Of a DNA stretch of 64,000 nt, positions 44,997 through 57,000 are shown piece by piece. Within the stretch, counting starts at the first letter, position 1. Each line of letters begins with the position of its first letter. The position numbers and the translations under genes are program-made. This stretch comes from Euborellia annulipes. Its lineage: Eukaryota; Arthropoda; Insecta; Dermaptera; Anisolabididae. The stretch lies in NCBI GenBank assembly GCA_023213315.1, contig JAKCPI010000831.1, positions 1 to 64,000 of the forward strand. Reading direction: 5' to 3'. The notes under the pieces are model-generated. The model saw nothing but the letters and a program-made list of their open reading frames with translations, did no database searches and was not told the DNA's origin.

Positions 44997-46315
44997 TGGT
45001 ACGCAATTTCAGATCACGGAAAGTGAAATATAATTTTGTCCAAGACAAACAATCAATAACAAATTCTCCATATTTAATGCTAAAAAGTCACGAAAAAAGT
45101 GATCATCAGCGAAAATATTTTAACAAATTAATTTATATTTAAATCCTTGAAAATCAATAATAAATAAATAAATTTTATAAATTTAATTAATAAATCAGAT
45201 TGAGTGTGTGAACATAGGAAAAATCTCCGAATTCCGGATGCCGTTTTTTTTTTTTTTTTTAAATTGATTTATTTAATTAATGAAAACTGATTCATTTTCT
45301 GAATGAAATCATCATCAAACAAGGTTAAATAAATATTGTGGAAATTTTTGTAAAATCGTAATTTAAGGGAAGAAGTGGATAAAGAAGTTAAAATTTGGAT
45401 ATCTCCTAAATAAATAAATCTAATTTATTTATTAATTCCTATTCCGATCGAACAGAATCTATTCGCTTTCCCTTTTAATCGAGACACCTTAGAACAAATG
45501 TCTCGCCAAGCCATTCATTTAAATGATGGCCCTCAAACATTCTTTTTTTCAATACGAGACATTAATGTTAGAATAAACATATTTAAAATGTCAAGAAATT
45601 ACAATAAATATTACCGTGTCGCATAACTTTTTTTTATAATATCTTTATTAAAATTTTATTTTTTAAACTGAGTGTTAAAAGAAAAAAGTTTCTTCGAATT
45701 CCAAAGTAAAAATAGTACTTTGAGAGGTTAAAGTGACCCCCGGGGGGAATTTGTGCTAAAAAAAAGGAAATGGCATGGCCTTTCAAAAAAAAAATAAATA
45801 AATAAATTTGCGATTTTTTTTTTAAATGACTCTCTTCTGTATTAAAATCGAAATTATGAAATAAATAATAATATAAAATTCTATATATAGTGGTAATGGA
45901 ATAATTAGAGCCACTTGGGCTTATTAAAGAACATTCTCAGTTTTCATTAGCTTCTGGAATTTCAAATTTAATTTGTATTCGTTTCAGACATTCGGGAAAA
46001 ATTTGGCTAGATAATAATAATCGTTGTATGATGGAAGTTTTTTTTTATTGTTTAGATAGCAGGCCTGACTCTGAGAGCAAAATGTTGTGTGTGCAAAGAA
46101 CTTTGGCGCCCCTTACAATGTGAGTAAAATATATTGTACCAGATTATTTTTAAGCCATATAAAAACAGACGTTAAAATTTAACATCATATATTGGGTGTT
46201 GAAAAGTAATTAACACCAGCTTTAAAAAATTATATTCTCTAAATCAAGTTTTAAAAGCGACGTTAACATGTTGCTTTTATCTCAAAGCTGTCAAAATCAT
46301 AACCTTACTTTTTGG
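44997..46315. other. AT-rich intergenic DNA
   Basis: No supported gene; homopolymer runs only. A mariner-like GGGTGTTGAAAAGTAATTAA at about 46193 is unpaired. Confidence 0.4.
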
Positions 46316-46326
46316 TTAAAGTTTGG

Positions 46327-46428
46327 TAAATTTGGTATCCAAATGACTTAAATAAAATCATCGGATCCGAACCCGCGACCCTTGATATAGAAGGTCAGCA
46401 CGCTACCAACTACACCAAGCCCGAGGGC
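46327..46428 (-). mobile_element. SINE-S head fragment
   Basis: Hairpin half, B-box-like complement GGATCCGAACCCGCGA, and the GCCCGAGGGC end; the tail is missing. Confidence 0.65.
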
Positions 46429-46578
46429 ATTTCAGATGTTAAAAGTTGACGTTTTTGTTTAAAGAATAGGCCTGAATAGGTGTGATGTACTGAACTTGTG
46501 TAAACTTTTACTATGTAAGGTTTTTAAATGCGTGGAATGGAGTCAGCCAAGAAAAATAAAAAACAAATTTATTCAGTC

Positions 46579-46610
46579 GACGTTTCGGCGCCGGTCGCGC
46601 TCTTCCTCGG
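46579..46610 (-). ncRNA. Hammerhead ribozyme motif
   Basis: The minus strand reads CCGAGGA, GCGC with GCGC stem II around GACCG, GAAAC, GTC. The same CCGAGGA variant as the Penelope-like element. Confidence 0.55.
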
Positions 46611-46750
46611 CACAGCTAACTGACAAATGTTACAGATCAGATGGTAGTGACTAGATAGTCGGTTGACATCATTAATTGATCATAAATTGTTTAATGATGT
46701 CAACCGACTATCTAGTCACTACCATCTGTAACATTGACACTTAGACCGTC

Positions 46751-46783
46751 CCGAGGAAGAGCGCGACGGGCGCTCGAAACGTC
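46751..46783 (+). ncRNA. Hammerhead ribozyme motif
   Basis: CCGAGGA, GAGCGC paired with GCGCTC, GAAAC, GTC. A clean 6-bp stem II. Confidence 0.6.
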
Positions 46784-47699
46784 GATGAATAAATTGTTTT
46801 TTATTTTCCTTGGCTGACTCCATTCCGCGCATTCAATACTCACAGCCAGTATATTAATTATTTATTCTAAGGTTTTTATTATTTTTCCGTTTTCGGCGCC
46901 CCCCAGAAAACCGCACGTGTGTCACTGCACACGTCGCACACGCCTTACCCAATTTGTTTACTTGCGCTCAGGGCCTCATACAACCAACCTAAACCCGCCC
47001 TTGTATTAATGCATAAGCATTTTATTTGGAACCTCTATATAATATGACTTTGCACCGTTGACCTTTTGGAATAAGAATATATATACTGTAGCCTACTTTT
47101 TATGAATTAACAACGAAGTTTTCCTGTAAGGAAAGCTTGTCAAATGGAATAATATAAAGAGCCTTGCAAAGGGATATGTAAAAATCAAAGAACTAAGCGC
47201 CATCGAGTTACCCGTACTACCCTCTATGCTAGTCCTCATTTCTTTCTCTTCTTCTAAATACTTAGGAATCCCGAATCATAAAAAAAATAATTAGAAAGAT
47301 AATGAATAAAAAGAGATATTATCTTAGCTACCAGAAACCTTTCACACTCTTAGAGAGTCAATTGGTTTGATCTCTTTGAACTCCTATTTTCCTATCTAAT
47401 GAAAATATGCTTGTCATAGTATGGAAATTTGAAGCGGGGACCCCTAAAAGATTAAAGGAGGGGGGGGGCGACCGCCCTCTCCGAGAAAAAATAAAAATAA
47501 AAAATTCTTATGTACTGACTGCACAGAAAACAATTTTGAAATAAAAATATATTTTTACAATTAATTTTTAGTCTCAAACCCCGGTTATTATTTGAAGGAA
47601 TTATTTAAAAAATTTTCATCGCCCTGTAAATTGAATCTTCCAACCAGCCGCCCCCACCGACAAAATTTCATTCATCCGTCCCTGTTACGAACTAAAAAT

Positions 47700-49370
47700 A
47701 ATTTAATGAAGCTAAATGAATATTCATGTTGTAATCTGCTAATCTGCGTTGCGGGTTGTCAATATGATAGGCGCAAAGCTGAGGTGAAGAAAGATTTTGT
47801 TGAAATAAAATTTCTTAAATGAAAATGTATTGGCGTAGTTTCCAAACATCGGAAATAAGAATGGCAGGAGACTTTTCTATAAAACGATATTAATATAATC
47901 TAAACAATTCAACGTAGGCCACTTGACTCGTTAACAAAAAGCTGGGGTATAGATATACAAATGATGTATATACCTTTAAGTGGGTAGATTTATGATCGGG
48001 TGCCCTTATTACTTCCATACCTATATCAATACAAAGGGAAAGTTATTTTTTTAAATAGCTCATAATCTATAATTTATAATTTTAAAACGTAGGAAAGGAA
48101 ATAAAGAAAAAGAAAGGCGATTAAATCTGTTTGTTTTGGCATTCGTACGTCATGCATAATTTGTATTATGATTTAGTCAAGTCGTGAATTAAAAGTTACT
48201 TTAAATTATTCTACTTAATTGGTAATCAATTTACTGAATTATAAATGTAAATCTTATGGAAATAAGTCTAAACAATTTTTCTCTCTTTTTTTTTATTTAT
48301 TTGTATACGCAATTAATTATTTTATTTTTTGATTAATATATTATTTATTTGTAGAAAGAATAAATTAAGTTATGAAATATCAATCTGTATTTTACATCTC
48401 GCAGTATTAGTGAACAAACATAAACAACGGAATGCGTCTCTGACAGTGGTTGACCTTTGCGGTCAAGGAAACCCTCGCTCGAGGGTCATTCTCGCGATAA
48501 CGTACCTGTAGTTTGATCTGGTTGCATATTGCAAGCAAAATTTCACTTCCTGGCTTGAATTTCATGCCAAAAAAAAATAAATAATCCGCACACTCTAGAT
48601 AGATGAGTCATTGGGAGTTGATATCAGTCAGCTCTGGCTCCATTCACATCCTTGATGGCTATAACAATAACGAGTCTCTATAATTATTATTCATGCCCGA
48701 AGATGCTAACGAAGTTGAACGATTTTCGTTTGAAAATGTCAAGGAAAAGCTAATGAGCATTTTTTTTTTTTGGAAATGGCGATGTAATTATAATACTTGC
48801 CAAAATGTAAGCTTATATCCTATTGTTTTATAAGAGCAAGAAATTTAAAAAAAATATTGTGTGATTGTGCTTTTATTGAGAATAACTATAATTACTATGT
48901 ATTTTTAGTAAATATAATGTGATGAAATAATAAGTGAAATAAAAGGTTCTGAGCGTTTTTCGCTTATTTTTGTTCGATAATTTTCAATTTCGCGATTGAA
49001 GAAGTCCTCGTCCCTACTTGACCAGCTCTTTTTTTCACAAGCCTCTCTTGAGTCCAGTTTTGTACCATCGAGAAAATTTCACAAATGCTTGAATAGGTGA
49101 TAAACGCTTGGGACCAGTTCTGGACTATATGGCGGGTGCGATAAAACCTCCCAATTAGAGTATTTAGAGATAAGAGAATGTTCAATTATTAGTTGTCAGT
49201 GATATAAACAGAAGGGAGTTTTGGGAGGTAAAAATGCATTTATTTTAAATATTAACATAAACCTCCAAAGATTCTCTTTAAAAAAATCATAACCCCCTCC
49301 TAGGAGCAAATCCTGGCTGCGTTATTGTTCTCTCTCTCCTAAATATTTTCTTTTTTTGAGAAATTTTAAA
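47700..49370. other. AT-rich intergenic DNA
   Basis: Apart from the patch at 48.4 kb, nothing supported. Confidence 0.4.
48390..48515. promoter_or_regulatory. CpG-containing patch with inverted AGGTCA-like half-sites
   Basis: TTGACC and GGTCAA flank five bases at about 48450, near GAACAAACATAAAC and CTCGCTCGAGGG. It stands out from 1.5 kb of plain AT-rich DNA. No gene is attached. Confidence 0.2.
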
Positions 49371-49380
49371 TACTGTATGG

Positions 49381-49570
49381 CCCGCGGGGCTTAGAGTAGT
49401 TGGTAGCGCGAGAAAAAAAAAAGGCATTTGGATACCAAATGGCTTAAATAAGAATGCCTGGACCCCCAATATTTACATTAATCAATAACGGGTATCGTTT
49501 AAAGTCTTAAATGGCCTAAGTTGCCGAAAAGACTGTGTGAATGAGAAAAAAAGTGTGAATGTTTTTTACT
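49381..49570 (+). mobile_element. SINE-S copy lacking its B-box
   Basis: The head is followed by an A-run in place of the B-box region, then the normal hairpin half and tail. Its tail runs directly into a FamA copy. Confidence 0.65.
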
Positions 49571-49709
49571 TTTCTCGTACCTACCTATATATGTAATATA
49601 TATAGAGAGAGAAAGTATTGGTTTCATGTCAAAAATTCGATGTCGAGATTTTGATGGATCTTCACGTTTTGAGGTCCCCTGAATCCAAAAAAGTGGTTTT
49701 CGCGACATG

Positions 49710-49752
<43 letters not shown>

Positions 49753-50590
49753 GGGTGTGTGTGTGTGTGTGTGTGTGTTCAATTTTAAGCATGAAGGAAT
49801 TGAGCTAGGAGGCTGAAATTTTATATTTAAGTTAAACACCCCCCGGGACCGACAAAATAAGCTTTAATCAAAATCGGCCAAAAAGTACTAGTACTTTACT
49901 GATGTACTTTTTCAGTTTTTTTCGATTTTCTCAAAATTCGCTCTAACGATTTTGATTAAAATTCAAAAATCAATTATTTTTTTAGATGCTCTTTCAAATG
50001 TATATTCTCGTTTTGCCCTCAAAATTGTTTGAAGCACACTTTACTCTTGTGCTTCATAGGAAAGATAGGAGAAATAAATGGTTGCCATGGTAACGGAATT
50101 TAAATCTTTTTCTTTATTAGATTAAAATCAATTATTATTTAAACGCCCATTTTTTTCGGAGAAAACATATCTCTCTCTCACAAAACTATCTTCTCTCTTT
50201 CTACGCGTTTTAAATTTTTCTACCTTATCTTCGCATTTGGCCAATGTTAATTTCCTATAGGGATTTGTATGTTAATTTCGATTCAAAAGGGGGTCCCCTT
50301 TGGAACTTTTTACGCATTTAAAATTTTTTTTCCAATTCTTATGAAATTTTGTATTTATTTACGAATCTATATTGTGTATAAAATGTCCAAATATGAGATT
50401 AAAATTTTGAAAAATAACCATAGTTTATTTCAGGCAATCAACATTTAAAATGCAAGTTTGAAACTAAGGTGCTATGGGAAACTAAATATATCTCGACACA
50501 AAAAATCTGGTGTGACCAGCACAGTGCACAACTTTCTCTTACCGAAGGGTAAGAGAAAGTTGTGTGCTGTGCGCCAGTCACACCAGATTT
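49564..50590 (+). repeat. FamA copy, interrupted
   Basis: Head to X-box (50081-50094) at 49564-50095, unrelated AT-rich DNA, then the tail at 50463-50590. Confidence 0.65.
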
Positions 50591-51275
50591 TTTTATAATA
50601 AAAAAAATACTGTGTGTTTTTTTTTCTTTATTAAAAGTTCTGTAAGCAACACTCTGCAAAACTGTTTTCTCCACTCTCCCCCCCCCTCTGTCTCTCTCCC
50701 TCATCAGCAATTGTACGGAATCTTATCGCATTAATTATTAAGCCATAGATCACAACTCCATTAATTTTTAAATCACATTCGAGAAAAAAAAAATAGATTT
50801 AAGATAATGTCATACAATTTTGACAGTCATATTTTAAAGTGTTGTTGTAATAAAATAAACAACGAAAAAAAGGTTTATCTTAATTCTTGCATCTCTTTTT
50901 TTACGTTTTTCGATTTTTGTTATTAATTAAAGTTTAATAATTAATTACGAAATCATAATTAAAAATCTCCTGCTCTAGCAATTTAAGCAAGAAACAAATT
51001 ATTACTTTAGTTCCTATTAATCTTGAATTTTAATTTGAAAAATTATCTCTGTTGCAAAAAAACCTCAAGTAATCTTATACTCAACCTGGATTTATTAAAA
51101 CTATTTTTTTTCTTTGGAACATAAAAAGTCCTTTTTATTCGATAGAAATTTGAAAGAATCTCAATAAAAACTATTCCTCTAGTTGCTTTTGAAGTTGAGG
51201 CTGTAATGTGATCATAATGGATAGATGGAGTTATCAGCCAACTTGGAATGCTCTATCTAGGTTCAATAAGGATAA

Positions 51276-51310
51276 GACGTTTCGGCCTGAATTTATTTGG
51301 CCTTATTCAG
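51276..51310 (-). ncRNA. Degenerate hammerhead-like motif
   Basis: The minus strand has CTGAATA, GGCC with GGCC, GAAAC, GTC. The conserved GA of the core is TA, so it is probably inactive. Confidence 0.3.
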
Positions 51311-51539
51311 TAAATGAGAATTATACACATAGTGCAAGTGCACATATGATTAAATCTGAATTTGCCAATAACTGTACTTGTTAACACCTGTACGATTTTG
51401 TTTTGATTTTTTTTCAAAATTACTGAAAATTGTCTTTTTCTTCTTTGATTATTTCAAAAACTATTCAGTTTTCGAAAAAATGTCAAAGAATAAAAACCCT
51501 TTTAAAATAGAGTAATTTATCATAATATGACAAAAAAAT

Positions 51540-51900
51540 TGGTAATTTCAAAATCTTTGAAAAAACTTATTAGGTAAAGTACTACTTCCAAGTGTCGTAT
51601 TTACTCCAAAAGTTGATAGAAATCTACAATTTTAGTGTAAGGAGCATATACCAAATTTCACCCATCTAGCTGCTTTGGTTTTTAAGCAATCGTGTTCACA
51701 CACCACCCCCCCACACACACACACACACGAGAGAGAGAGAGAGACATAATGCCCAAAATGGTATTTTTGGATTCAGGGAGGTCTAAAATGTGAAGAAACA
51801 TCAAAATCTCGAAGTCGAATTTTTTACGATTACAATAGGTACTTTCTCTTTATATTCTATACGAGAAAGAAAAAATAAAAGAGAAGCTAAAAATTTTTTA
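51540..51900 (-). repeat. Variant FamA-like copy, reversed
   Basis: Same GTACTTTCTC-type end and ATCAAAATCTCG block but a different body, shared with 2500-2690. Contains (CA)n(GA)n. Confidence 0.5.
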
Positions 51901-52426
51901 GTGAAGCAGGAGATGGATAGTAAATGAGTGGAGAACAAAATACTGACTGAAGTGAGAGGAGGAAGAAGAATTCTTTATAAATATATAAACAAGAGATAAA
52001 ACAAAAGGGAATCGAAAGGAGCCTATCAATATAAAACATTTTATTTTTTAATTTCCAATCAATGTCATATTTATTTACATGTAAAGCGTTTTAAGAAAAA
52101 ATCATTTGATTTACAAATTGGAGATTTTAAAAGAACATGGCTCTTCGATCAGTCGTTTTTTTTTTTTTTAATAACAATAATTATAAAAAAAAAAAGAAAA
52201 ATAATTTGGTAAAAGCCTTGATAGAATGCCAGAGGTGAAATTTCGGAGCGAGGTCTTACAAGAGCAACTTTGCCCATTTCAGAATGAAAAACAATTTTAC
52301 GCATCCACTTGAATGAAAAACAAAAAAAAAAAAAAAAAATTCTTTATTTAACAACCTTGAATTTTGAATTTCTCAAGTTATTTAAGTGTATTAAATTCAA
52401 ATAAATTCATAATGGCGGAGGGACTT

Positions 52427-52580
52427 GCCAACGGAGAAGAGCAACAATCCTTACGACCAATCGTTGCGGTTAAGCGATGCCAAGCGCAGCGAAAGCTTGG
52501 GATTGGTGACCCCGAGTAATCTGACCCATAGCCATCGATATTACTGTATTAAAACCGAAAAGGGTTTGAAAAAATTCATT
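52427..52580 (+). mobile_element. 5S-rRNA-like SINE
   Basis: GCCAACGG start, GCGGTTAAGCGATGCC (5S A-box region) and TTGGGATTGGTGACCCCGAG (5S intermediate element/C-box region), then a shared non-5S body ATAGCCATCGAT. Resembles SINE3-type elements. Confidence 0.6.
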
Positions 52581-52737
52581 AAAATATTATTTTTTTCATT
52601 ATGATACGACAATACACCATTCCTCTTTTTTAAACCCTTTTTTGACTACAATGGCCATTTAGGGGTTTTATTAGATAAATTTTAAATACACAGTATCAAT
52701 GGCTACTGGGGGACGTTCCACACGATGATTGCTCGGG

Positions 52738-54036
52738 CAGTGGCGTACCGAGGGGGGGGGGCGAGGGGGGGCGGTCCGCCCCAGGGCCCCCCCGAGCCGG
52801 CATAGGCCCCCCATATATTTATAAAAAAAAAAATTTAATGAAAATTTCTCTTTGAGAGGCCCCGGGGCCCTCAGGGCTCAAGTAAAAATGGGAAAATTTA
52901 GATAAAAAAAAGAAAATTTAATGAAAAATTTCCCTTTGAGAAGCCCCGGGGCCGCCTTCAAGGCTCAAGTAAAAATGGGAAAATTTAGATAAAAAAGAAA
53001 ATTTAATAAAAATTTCCCTTTGAGAGGCCCCGAGGCCCTTGGGGCTCAAGTAAAAACCAAATTTAATGAAAATTTCTCTTTGAAAGGCCCCGGGGCCTTC
53101 AGGGCTCAAGTAAAAACAAAATTTAATAAAAATTTCCCTTGAGAAGCCCCAGGGGCCCTCAGGGCTCAAATAAAAAAAAAAAATTTAATGAAAATTTCTC
53201 TTTGAGAGGCCCCGGGGCCCTTGGGGCTCAAGTAAAAACAAAATTTAATAAAAATTTCCCTTTGAGAGGCCCCGGGGCCCTCAGGGCCCAAATAAAAACA
53301 AAATTTTATGAAAATTTCTCTTTGAGAGGCCCCGGGGCCCTCAGGGCTCAAATAAAAACAAAATTTAATGAAAATTTCTCTTTGAGAGGCCCCGGGGCCC
53401 TCAGGGCTCAAATAAAAACAAAATTTAATGAAAATTTCTCTTTGAGAGGCCCCGGGGCCCTCAGGGCTCAAGTAAAAACAAAATTTTATGAAAATTTCTA
53501 TTTGAGAGGCCCCGGGGCCCTCAGGGCTCAAATAAAAACAAAATTTAATGAAAATTTCTCTTTGAGAGGGCCCCAGGGCCCTCAGGGCTCAAATAAAAAC
53601 AAAATTTATATGAAAATTTCTCTTTGAGAGGCCCCGGGGCCCTCAGGGCTCAAATAAAAACAAAATTTAATAAAAATTTCCCTTTGAGAGGCCCCGGGGC
53701 CCTCAGGGCTCAAATAAAAACAAAATTTAATGAAAATTTCTCTTTGAGAGGCCCCGGGGCCCTCGAGGGCTCAAATAAAAAAAAAAATTTAATGAAAATT
53801 TCTCTTATAGAGCCCCGGGCCTGAGGGCTCAAATAAAAAAAAATTTAATAAAAATTTCCCGTTTGAGAGGCCCCGGGGCCCTTGGGGTTCAGGGACATAC
53901 GGTATTTTAAAAATACTTTTTGTGTATGGAGGAGAGGGATATTTAAAGATGAGCACTCCCCCCAAAAAAAAATTCAATAGTAAGGCCCCCTCTTCTAGTG
54001 CCGCCCCAGGCCCCCAACTGCCTCGGTACGCCTCTG
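52738..54036. mobile_element. hAT-like element with an internal 60-bp satellite, 1.3 kb
   Basis: TIRs CAGTGGCGTACCGAGG and CCTCGGTACGCCTCTG, perfect 8-bp duplication TGCTCGGG (52730-52737, 54037-54044). It inserted into a reversed 5S-like SINE, whose GACCCCGAGCA supplied the target. Confidence 0.85.
52840..53890. repeat. 60-bp tandem repeat, about 17 units
   Basis: Each unit contains AATTTCTCTTTGAG, the palindrome GGCCCCGGGGCC, AGGGCTCAA and an A-rich spacer. Most units are 60 bp, a multiple of three, which produces long repetitive open frames on both strands (53139-53627 plus, 53531-53166 minus). These are not genes. Confidence 0.85.
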
Positions 54037-54125
54037 TGCTCGGGGTCCACAACTCAAGCTTTCGCTGCGCTTGGCGTCGCTTAACCGCAACGATTGTACG
54101 GACTGATGCTCTTCATTCCGCTTTT

Positions 54126-55245
54126 GGGATGTTACAATATAAATTTAAGTATATGATGCTGACTTCATTGCCTATAAATTGTTACTAACTTCACGTAGGT
54201 GTCCCTTGGAGGTTAGTTCGCTTAAGTCGGAGTAAGAGTACAGAACTTGAAAACGATTGCTGATTAAGTAGTCGAAACGTTGTACAGTTTTTGTTGGAGT
54301 TTCTATTTGATGGGATATTCTATCTTAAGTAAAAACTTTTTTCTGAGCCGATATTATCACCAAAACTGGTAAAAAAAACCCTTGAAATTTATTAAAACGA
54401 AACGATAAATATTAGTATGATATATAGCACGAAAATATAATTAATTTTACTTTTTATATCCATTACTAAATTAAGATTTAATATTTCTTCATACAAATTA
54501 GAATAAATTTTATAATTTGCCGATTCCCTTTCTTCATGCACAGTAGGCATGTACCTGAATAATAAAATTATACGGACCTTATAAAGAAAGGATAAAAATA
54601 AAATATTTCATCTTTTTATCTCAAAATTCCATCTTTTATGGATTTTATTTAGTTTTGTATTTATTTATTCTATCAAAAAAAATTTCAATAGAATTTTTTA
54701 TTTCCTTTATTCACACCATTTCGGCCTTGTCTTTCCTATAATAAATTAGAAATCATTTTTCATTTTTGCACATATAAAATAATGAAAAATCTATCTTATG
54801 ACCTGACCCCCTGTCTGACCTTTCAGCGTTGTATGCGCGCTATTTTTCTCTTTTTTTTATCAATCTATTTAATCTTATTATAAATTAGTTTAAAATTGAA
54901 ATGACTAAAATTCTTTAAAGAAAAAAATAATCAATTGATAAATATCGTTAATGAATGATTTCAATCAAATACAATAAATAAATGTAGACCTATAATTTAC
55001 CTAAGTTAGCAGTAACTAATAACTTTTTTTACACAGTACAGTATCTAAAAACGTATATAATTACACAGGGAAACAAAAAAAATTCAAAAGCTTATGAAGT
55101 CAATATGGTCAATAGATATGATGACGACTTCTAAGACTTACTGAGGCTATAAATTATTTTGTTTGAATTGACTCTGGTTCTCATGATAAATCGGACCAAA
55201 AACCCCAGGGGAAATCTTATTGATATGTTTTTATTTGTTATGATT
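54126..55245. other. AT-rich intergenic DNA
   Basis: No gene seen; a very weak CTGATTA and GAAACGTT pair near 54260 may be a hammerhead relic. Confidence 0.35.
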
Positions 55246-55249
55246 AATT

Positions 55250-56105
55250 TTACTTTCTCTTACCTCTATATATATGTTAATATATAGAGAGAGAAAGTAC
55301 GTATTGGATTCATGTCAAAAATTCGATTTTTGATGGATATACACGTTTTGAGGTCCCTTGAATCCAAAAAAGTGGTTTTCGCGACATGGTCTGTCTGTCA
55401 GCAAAATATCTCAGGAATGAAAAGAGCCAGAAGGTTGAAAATTTTATATTTAAGTTCGATACACCTCTGAGACGTGACACAAAGCTTTTGAACAAAATCG
55501 ACCAAAAAGTACTAGTACTTTATTGATGCACTTTGTCAGTTTTTTTTTCGATTTTCTCAAAATTTGCTCCAACGATTTTGATTAAAATTCAAAAATCAAT
55601 TATTTCTTAGATGCTCTTTAAAATGTATATTCTTATTTTGTCCTTGAAATCTTTTGAAGCACACTTTACTCTTGTACTTCTTACGAGAGATAGAAGAAAT
55701 GGTTGCCATGGCAAGAAAATATAAATATTTTTCTGTTAATAAATTTTAAATCTTGAATTCAAGCCCTCGGGGTTTGGTGGAGGGGTTGGGGGTTTTCCCT
55801 TTTTCCCAAATCGCGGGGCTCGGGGAGTTCTATTGTTTTTATTTCAATTATTTTACAAAAAATTTTAAAAAAAAGGATTGCCCCTCCATTTATAATTTAA
55901 TTTTTTTTAAATAAATTTTTAAAAAAATTAATTGACTGACTTGGCTGAAAAAAAGGGTGGGGGGGGGGGGGGTGGGAGGGGGGGTGGAGAAAAAAAAAGT
56001 GAGTGTGTTAAAAAAACATCTTGAATTCAAATGTATCGTACTGTCAGAAACTATAGGTATATGTCGACACAAAAACCAGGTACGACTAGTCACACCAGAT
56101 TTTTA
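55250..56105 (+). repeat. FamA copy split by a degenerate SINE-S
   Basis: Head 55250, body to 55762, tail 56018-56105. X-box changed to GTTGCCATGGCAAG. Confidence 0.7.
55763..56017 (+). mobile_element. Degenerate SINE-S copy
   Basis: Target duplication ATCTTGAATTCAA (55750-55762, 56018-56030) and head/tail remnants frame heavily altered, G- and A-run-rich sequence. It splits a FamA copy. Confidence 0.6.
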
Positions 56106-56944
56106 ACTATTTATTTTAAAAAATATATTAAGAAAGATGATTCATGTTTACTTTTTTACAATTAATTTACTCTATCATATGAAACATTAACTTTGAATGA
56201 ATTTGTAGAAAGTTTATTCTCCTCTCTCTTTATTAATTCCACCCCCTCGCCATTAGAAAAAAGCTTTATCAATATAATTTGTATTAAAATTATTTTTTTG
56301 ATAATATTTATCATTTACGATTACCGAAAAAGTTTCATTTAAATCTGATTCTATTTGATAAAAGGTAATAAATAAAAATTTAAAAACAAGTTATAGGTAT
56401 TTAATTCATTAATTAAAATAAATAAATCGTAAAGATAAGAGACTTTTTTTTTATTCGTTGGCATTTATGATAAGTAGAGGTCCCATTTTGAATGCATTGG
56501 ACAGGAAATTAAATAATCATTCCCCGGGTTTTATTTATCAAGGCAAAATTAATCACAGGCTCCCACTATTTTTTTTTTTTTCGCGCACTTGTCTTACGCT
56601 CTTAGGTACTGCAATAAAAAATTTACTTAGTAGGTACATTGGGTGACATGCATCCAAAATTTGGCAGACAAGAATTTTAAAGGAGAAGAGAAATATTAAC
56701 ATCTAAAGGCAGGTCCGGAGCCACCCCCTCGAATTTCATAAAAAGCTTGGTTAAAACTTATATGGAATTGTAAAAAAATATTTTATGTTGTTTAACCTGT
56801 TTCAAACCTTCAATCCCCTTCGGAAGGGCATTTTCCGGGAGGCCTCTCAGTCTCACAATTAAGTCCCCCCGACACCGCCTTACGAATGGGGGCAAAAGAA
56901 AATTGTAAAAATACTTTTAGAATATTTTAAGAATTTTTTAAAGT
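56106..56944. other. AT-rich intergenic DNA
   Basis: No gene seen. Confidence 0.35.
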
Positions 56945-57000
56945 GGTCCGCGAGTAAAGGTAAAATAGGTCCGTGGCTTAAATTGAGTTGGGAACCTCTG
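56945..57000. mobile_element. hAT-like right-end fragment
   Basis: Ends GAGTTGGGAACCTCTGG, the complement of a common hAT terminus (CAGAGGTTCCCAAC). The left end was not found. Confidence 0.35.

Larger units (their letters stand above)
46528..46835. repeat. Foldback unit with hammerhead pair and long central hairpin
   Basis: Inverted arms of about 140 bp begin GTGGAATGGAGTCAGCCAAG and end in its complement. The centre forms a second perfect-looking hairpin (GATGGTAGTGACTAGATAGT and its complement) around about 20 nt. It has the architecture of an RT-less Penelope-type terminal repeat. Confidence 0.65.
52680..54125 (-). mobile_element. 5S-like SINE, reversed, split by the satellite hAT element
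   Basis: Minus strand: GCGGTTAAGCGACGCCAAGC (54060s-54090s), GGACCCCGAGCA at the insertion point, then CCCCCAGTAGCCATTGATAC (about 52700). Confidence 0.55.

Noticed and set aside
48690..48735. CCCGAAGATGCTAACGAAGT as a hammerhead, and a 46-aa frame starting there
   Set aside because: No GAAA box after the possible stem II; the frame runs into homopolymers and looks accidental.
53139..53627. 162-aa open frame and its 121-aa minus-strand mirror
   Set aside because: Both are translations of the 60-bp satellite; frames stay open only because the unit is a multiple of three.
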